Shown here: positions 24,268-31,700 of the stretch, piece by piece
How positions within the stretch are numbered: the stretch's first letter is position 1
How the letters are laid out: every line of letters begins with the position of its first letter
Source: Bathynomus jamesi
Taxonomy: Eukaryota; Arthropoda; Malacostraca; Isopoda; Cirolanidae
Direction: 5' to 3'
DNA length: 64,000 nt
Assembly (NCBI GenBank): GCA_023014485.1
Contig: JAJOZX010002364.1
Coordinates: 577,001 to 641,000 of the forward strand
The notes under the pieces: model-generated
Told to the model about the DNA's origin: nothing
The model's database searches: none
Seen by the model: only the letters and a program-made list of their open reading frames with translations
Translations under genes and position numbers: made by a program

Positions 24268-27200
24268 ATATTGGTTTTATAGGGTAGCCAAACATATGTG
24301 CATGCATGTGTATACAGTGGAAACCATGACTCCAGATTTGAAAAAATTTACTGGAGCACAGCTCTGAATTTACTTTTTTTTCCCTTACACCACTAGATAG
24401 GTTAATGATAGTAAACTGGTTTGTACAAGAACGTATACGCAAAAAAATTGCATAACGTCTAGCGGATGAACAAAACCCAAACCCAAATTTACTTTTTCTC
24501 ATGGTCAAATTTACTGGAGCAATGCTCCCAAGATCCCAGGAATCTGGAGTCATGAGTCTGTGAAACATCTAGTGAAAAGTTTTATTTTCTAGATTAGCAG
24601 TTGAAGAAGTTGGTTCATTTTTCTGAGGTCTAGCACTAGCACATTTTGTGAACAAACTAAATGACTGCTTTGCCGTATCTCTTTGCTGCACTTCATCCTG
24701 GTATTTCTTTACTGCAATATCTAAGCTGTGGGCCCAAACTCTGGGACCTCTTGTATTGTAACAAATATTTTTTTTGGAATTAAAATGTTCCTCCCAGTTT
24801 TGCTTCTTTGAATATTTGTTCTTGCATTGACCACAAAAGTAACCCCTTTTAACACCCTCACTTTTCTCTCCAACTTCATCAATATTAGGATCCATTATTG
24901 ATTATTGACTACCTGAAAAAATACAAAATAAGTAAAAGTTAGTAAATATAGTATGGTAAAAGTGAGTAAAAGTAAGTAAATATAGTACAATGAAAGTAAG
25001 TAAAAGTAAGTGCTTTAAACTTAGTAAAAGTAAGGAAGAGTAAGTAAAAGTAGGTAAGTTAAAGTAAGTAAAAGTAAGTTTAAACTTAACTAAACTTTTC
25101 AATTCTAGAGTCATGGTGGATTACTTAAAACCGCACAAGTAATTATCTGGCCAATTTATCAAACCTGGCCGAGATCAATGGAACATAGTCCAATCCTGAT
25201 AATTTTATATTAAAAAAATATACGTTTTAATAAAATTTTAATTATCAAAACATTGAAGTTTAACAAAAAATAAAAATAATTGTTAAATATGGAATTACCA
25301 ACTAAACTTAAAATAACTAAATTTGTAATTTAAAAAAATTGGTTTGTACAAGAACGTATACGCAAAAAAATTGCATAACGTCTAGCGGATGAACAAAACC
25401 CAAACCCAAATTTACTTTTTCTCATGGTCAAATTTACTGGAGCAATGCTCCCAAGATCCCAGGAATCTGGAGTCATGGTGGAAACTCAATTAACCAGCAC
25501 CACAATCAACTGGTGTATGGATCAACCAGCAGTTACTGTATGCTATTATATTGCTCAAGTGGCTGTATACCCAATCAGTCTAGAACATTCTATACACAAG
25601 TGAAAAAGATTCTGATGCTACGGGAACCAGTATACAAACAATTAATTAAATTACAAATGAGAGCACAAGTTTACTGTACATATACAAATACTGAATGCAA
25701 ATATGTACATATATTGCAAATATACGAAGATTTGAATAAATATTCATTTTAGCACACATTGGTATTTTTCAACAAAATTATTTTTCTGGTCAATTTTTAG
25801 TCATTTCGCATGAATCTGACATCTGTTTCCTGCGCAAATGTGTAGTTTGAGATATCTTCACTTGAAGATATTGAAAAAACTACATTTGCACAGAAAATAG
25901 ACATCAAATTTATGCAAAATTACTGAAAATCAACCAGAAAAATAGGTTTTCCATCCTTCTCTAATGAATAACCTTAATTAATCTAACCTTAACCTAACCC
26001 TAATGTAGCCCAGTAAATATCATGAATACAGCTACTAAAATGAGGGGGGAAGGGGGGGGGGGGGGTAATTATTGAATGTTTCACCGACACTGAAATTAAT
26101 ATCCAAAATACATTTTTCTAACGTATTTTGGTGTGTTCTGTTCAAATATGACCTTCATATCTTGCGCAAATGAACTGAAACAGAGCTATGAAACATTAAA
26201 GTTTTCCTATGTTTTGGTTCATTTTTGCTAGAAATGAAGGTCATAATATGGGTAAATTTTTACAAGTGTGCATTACAGGCTTTGTAAATAAAAACTGTTT
26301 TTCTGATGGTTTTTGATGTAGTTTGAACGAAGGTTAATTTTGTTCAAACAACATCAAAAACAATCGGAAAAACATAGTTTTAATATATAACCTAACATGG
26401 TTAAGATTCAGTAGAACACATCCACCAAACTTGATATTGATATTTACACAGTGAGATAGAGCAAAAAAAGAAATAAGCATACTTTATTCTATACTAATTT
26501 TGATAGAAATCCCTATTTATCAAGATATTTACTTTTGAAATGATTAAATTTTAGTGCCATTATTCACTTGCCAAACCATCTCATCCTGTGCATATATAGT
26601 CATGTTATTATCATTAGCCAATCAGCAGCTGCCCCATTTTCATGTGACACCTCGCGCATGTCCAGTGCTGAAATTTGAATTCAACAATTGCTTTAAAATG
26701 GCTGTATCTGGTGGATGTTTTAAGTCCAAGTGGGATGTTATTAAGCAAGTTTTGAGGGATAACAGCGCTACTATTGCTAGGCCTATATTTCGAGCTCACA
26801 GCATGCTCAAGACCTCTCTTACATGCCCTCAGTGTTAGATCAACTGTATGCCCTTGACAATTAGTTAGGTTAAGTTGTGTTATTTTCGTTAGGCTAGGTT
26901 ACTTTTGCCGTGAATATTACTGATGAAAATAGGTTTTTCTTGTGTATTTCATGCTGTTTCAATTGATTCTGGCCTTCTTAGCCCACAATTTCCTTCTTCA
27001 AAGCCGGGGTGTGTGTGTGTGTGTGTGTCTCCATAATGGTGCATTTGTGCCAAAAATGAAGGCGAGATTCAATTGAAAGCATGAAATACACCAGAAAAAC
27101 TATTTTCATCACTAGTTTGGGTGGATGTGTTCTACTGAATCTTTACCCCTAACATAACCTAACCTAAAATTCCAAAATTCCCCAAAAGGCTGTAATGTAC

Positions 27201-28678
27201 TTTTGTAAAAAAATACCTATATATGAACCACACACACCAAAGTACATTAGAAAAATTTATTTTGGATATTAATAAAAACCAAATAGGCTTGGAACACACA
27301 CACACATATATATATATATATACAGGGTGGGCCGAAAGTCTGGATCCATAGGTAAATACTTATTTTAATACATAAATTACAACAAATGGTAAATACTTAA
27401 AATGAATATCAACTTTAACTCGTAAATGCGTATCCGTGATACTGTACAGTAGTTCATACTCCAGTATAAATACTCAAATACTTTTTTTTATTTCAGCCCA
27501 GAAATGGCTTCGAATCTAACAACAGAAGACCGGGTAGAACTTGTGTTCATGTACGCAAGACAGGGCGCTACACACAGAGAAGTTGCTACCGAATTCAATA
27601 GAAATCATCCTGATAAGCATCCAGTAACACATGCGACTGTTGGCAAGTTGTTTAAACGTTTCAAAGAAACAGGAAGTGTCCATGATCGACGGCGTTCTGG
27701 TCATCCAAAAACTGCAACTGTTGAAAATACCTCTGCAATGGTATGTGAAACATTAACGAATAGTCCAGTAAAGTCAACAAAATGATTATCAAATGAAACA
27801 CACATCTCGAGAACGTCAATTCAAAGAATTATTAAAAATCATAAATTCCATCCCTAAGTGTCTCGATGTCAGAGGCCGCCAATTTGAGCATTTGTTATAA
27901 TTTGTTGTTTATACTGGAGTACGAACCACTGTACAGTATCATGGATACACATTTACGAGTTAAAGTTGATATTCATTTTAAGTATTTACCATTTGTTATA
28001 ATTTATGTATTAAAATAAATATTTACCTATGGATCCAGACTTTCGGCCCACCCTGTATATATACCGTATTGGAATACTGCTCAGTCCTAACATCCCCATA
28101 TAAAAAAAAAGACAGACAGCTGGAAGGGATCCAGAGAAGCTTCACAGCCAAGATCAATGGGTGCAAAGAACTAAATTACTGGGAAAGGTTATGCGAACTA
28201 GACCTATATTCACTGGAAAGGAGAAGAGAGATATACACCATTATTTACACTTGGAAAATAATAGAGAAACTAATCCTAATCTTACTCTGAACCCTATAAC
28301 TCCCCAAATAACGGTGGAAAGTAGAAACGGTAGACTGTGTCGTATTCCCAAATTGAAGGCGAGACAGGGAACATCCTTAACCCTGAAAGAAAATAGTTTT
28401 GTAGTGAGAGGACCAAAACTGTTTAATCAGTTACCCAAAGACCTAAGAAACATGAAGGGAGTTGCAGTGGAAATCTTCGAAAGACTAGATGCCTGGCTCA
28501 GAACAATTCCTGATGAGCCGGGCGTACCTGGCTATGTGAGGTGGAGCGCGCAAGAATGAAACTCACTACTTCACCAGGCCAACTCGAGAGGAGGGGGGTG
28601 ACAAGCTTGACCTTTGCGAAATGAGAGATCATTGCGTGAAACCTTTGTAAGGTAAGGTAAGGTGTGTGTGTGTGTGTG

Positions 28679-28739
<61 letters not shown>

Positions 28740-31700
28740 GGGTTGTGCGTCTTAGGGTACCTAAGCACCACCATAGGCAAAAATGTGTTTTTGATGGATA
28801 TCACTATTTTCACCCTTCCTCTATCGCGTGGTTTGGGTTATAATGACCTTACGACACTAGAAGTATGGTTGAAAACCTTATGAAGCAAACTACTTTTGGG
28901 TCAATCCCAGAATAGGCACCTGATGTACCTCAATCCCAGATGAAGCACCTGCGTTCAACCTCAATCCCAGAATAGGCACCTTGCAAGGAATTAAAAAAAA
29001 GCAGAAGATATAGCAAAAGATTAGGTTAGGGTTGATTTTTTCAAATATTGATAAAAACAATGAAATTATATCTCTAAAAACTGTTTATATTTTTTTCTCC
29101 TCAATCCCAGATTAAGCAGCCTCAACCCAGATTAAGCACCTAAAAATGATTTCAGGTGCCTATTCTGGGATTGATCCCTGCTTTTTTCACCTCTATCACC
29201 AGCCAAAAGTTCAGCATAATAAGAAAATCAAAAAATTAAAAAAATATATGGTTATTATTAGTTTTTTGACCCAGTCACACCCAGCTATAACAGCAATATA
29301 CAGGTGAACCCCGCTTAACGTGCATTCTATCAACACGAAAATCAGTTACCGCAAATTGGAAAATTGTGACCATTTCCCGTTGTACACGTACAATTATTCA
29401 AATACCGTGAGAGAAAATTTCTGAAATTTTAAATGTCATGCCATGAGAACTGAAGTTGGCATAAATTTGGATAAAGCAATTGCTTGCTATAGTAAATTGT
29501 ATAATGAGAAAAAAGAATGAAATCTGTTCAATCAACTTTGGATAAATATTTTTCTAAGAAATAATTCATTTACGATGTAATTATGAAATAAATGACAAAT
29601 ATTACAATTAGTTTTATTAACCTTCACAGTTCGGTACTTATTTCCAGAAAAAAATGCCTTTAAAAATGCATTTTTAAAAAGTTTTACTGGATGATCAGAA
29701 GGGTCACGAATGCGTTGTAATTATTCCCATTTATTATATTATTCGCTCAACGCGAATTCGCATTAAGCGAGGAAAAAACGGAACGAATTATTCGCATTAA
29801 GCGGGGTTCACCTGTATATTGAATAACCAATCAAAACTGAATAAGAAAATATATTATCTTGTGCAAATTTGTATAAAATGTGTTTTTTCAATATATATAT
29901 ATATATATATATCTACTATTTGATGAATATTTCTTATTTTTAGTGATTCTGGCTACTTCTGCGTAATTCAATTTGTCCTGTTTTACAAATAAATCATTTT
30001 TAGCAATTGTTCGTCTATTGAACTCTGTTCAGTTTGGTTTTTTGTGACTAAGTATAGTAATACCTTGAACAGCGCGGTTTTGATTAGCGCGTGTTTTGAT
30101 GTAGCATGGTTTGTATTTTCGTAAATTTTTTTAAATTTAGCACATAATTTTCCTATTATTTTCTAATTTCTAATGTTTGAACAGTGTGGTTTTGGACAGC
30201 GCGGACAAATTCCGCAACCAATTAACCACGCTGTGCAAGGTATTGCTGTATGACGTGTCAGTTATGCATATATATTTGATTTTGAAGACATGATCCGCCA
30301 TATTGCCCTCGATGAAGACAAGAGTTTAGACCTTTTTTTCAATCACAGAATAATTAAGACATCCGTGACCTGCCCTAAATGCAATAGTGCTTATATTTTA
30401 AGAAAAGACCAGAAGGTCTTTAGGTGCCGTAAAAAAAATCCTAAAAATAAACGTATGTAATTTCAGTTTAAGGGCAGGCAAAATTTAGTGGACTACCCAT
30501 GCAAGGTTGGCACATATTATTACATTATCATTTGTATAATTTAGGTCTCAGGGGTACCGGGGCGGAGCCCCCATAAAGATCACACATCACAAATTGATCA
30601 GTCCTAATATTTTGCGGACAGTTCAATACATGACACCAGTTAGGTCAACTGTACACCTTTGATGATTGGTTAGGTTAAGTCATGATATTTTTGTTTAAAT
30701 TCGTTAGTTTAAATGAAAATGATGAGTGCAAACTTTTCTGGTTAATTTTGAGGTGTTTTGTACGAAACTGCCATCTGTTTCCTGTGCAAATGCGTAGTTT
30801 TCAAGATAACAATATCTCAAAAACTACGCATTTGCACAGGAAATGGATGGCAGATTCGTGCAGAACACCTCAAAATTGACCAGAAAAGTTTGCTCTCATT
30901 ATAAAGAAAGTGGGTCAAAAAATGAATAATTACCAAATATATATATAAAATATGAAAATCTATTCCAAAAACTCATCAACATCTTCATTAGCATACTTAG
31001 AACTCTAATTTAACCAAAAATGAACATTCTACTCAATTAATAACAGAGATACTATTGCCAGAATATTGCTGAACTTTGGAGGCAATTTCTGACAAATTTT
31101 AATTTTGGTACTTTGGTACCATAAGACGCGGGACCCCTCATATATAACTTAACCTAACCTTAACCCGTATGTTCTCCAATGATAATATATACATACTAAA
31201 CTTGGTAATTATTGAATGTCAAGGTTACTGTTGGTGAAACATTCAATAATAACCAAAAATGGTGAAATCACTAGATAAAAATTAGATATTTTCAAGTGAA
31301 GTAGAATCTTAACCATTAATTGTTATGCAGGCTACTTTGGTAGTACTAAACAGGGTAAATATGGATATTACGGCCTCCACCAAGTTGATAATACTGGCTA
31401 TTATCAAACGTTTCAGCATAATTTTAGGAGTCTAATGGTATATATTATTATTTGTGCAATTGCGTATTTATAATATTATAAGCTTTTAAAGAAATTATTT
31501 TCGTAACTCCATTTTTTGAATGATCATCATAAGTATATCTATTTAGGTGGAAAAAAATAAAAAATAAGGTATAGTATTTTCCATTTTCTTCATTAGTTGA
31601 TTTTCCAATATGGCGTGTGAAGGATGAGAGATGTATTTCAAAGATGTTATTATAGAAATTAACAATAGTGATAATTCTGCTGTAAAAATTTTTGTTAAAC

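Larger units (their letters stand above)
29250..30934 (+). mobile_element. Merlin-like element M3
   Basis: Ends GGTTATTATTAGTTTTTTGA and AAAAAATGAATAATTACC; perfect 8-bp TSD AAATATAT (29242-29249 and 30935-30942). Contains an open zinc-ribbon ORF (30290-30460) and a long hairpin (30725-30897) next to the right end. Two pogo-type MITEs are nested in its left half (29299-29816, 30054-30250). Without them it is about 970 bp. Confidence 0.8.

Noticed and set aside
24161..24568. 135-codon minus-strand ORF with a His-Thr repeat
   Set aside because: The repeat is the (GT)n microsatellite; the remainder overlaps element ends with no family signal.
26042..26066. G-quadruplex regulatory element
   Set aside because: A G run interrupted once, without the spaced G-tract pattern or a nearby promoter; could simply be a homopolymer.
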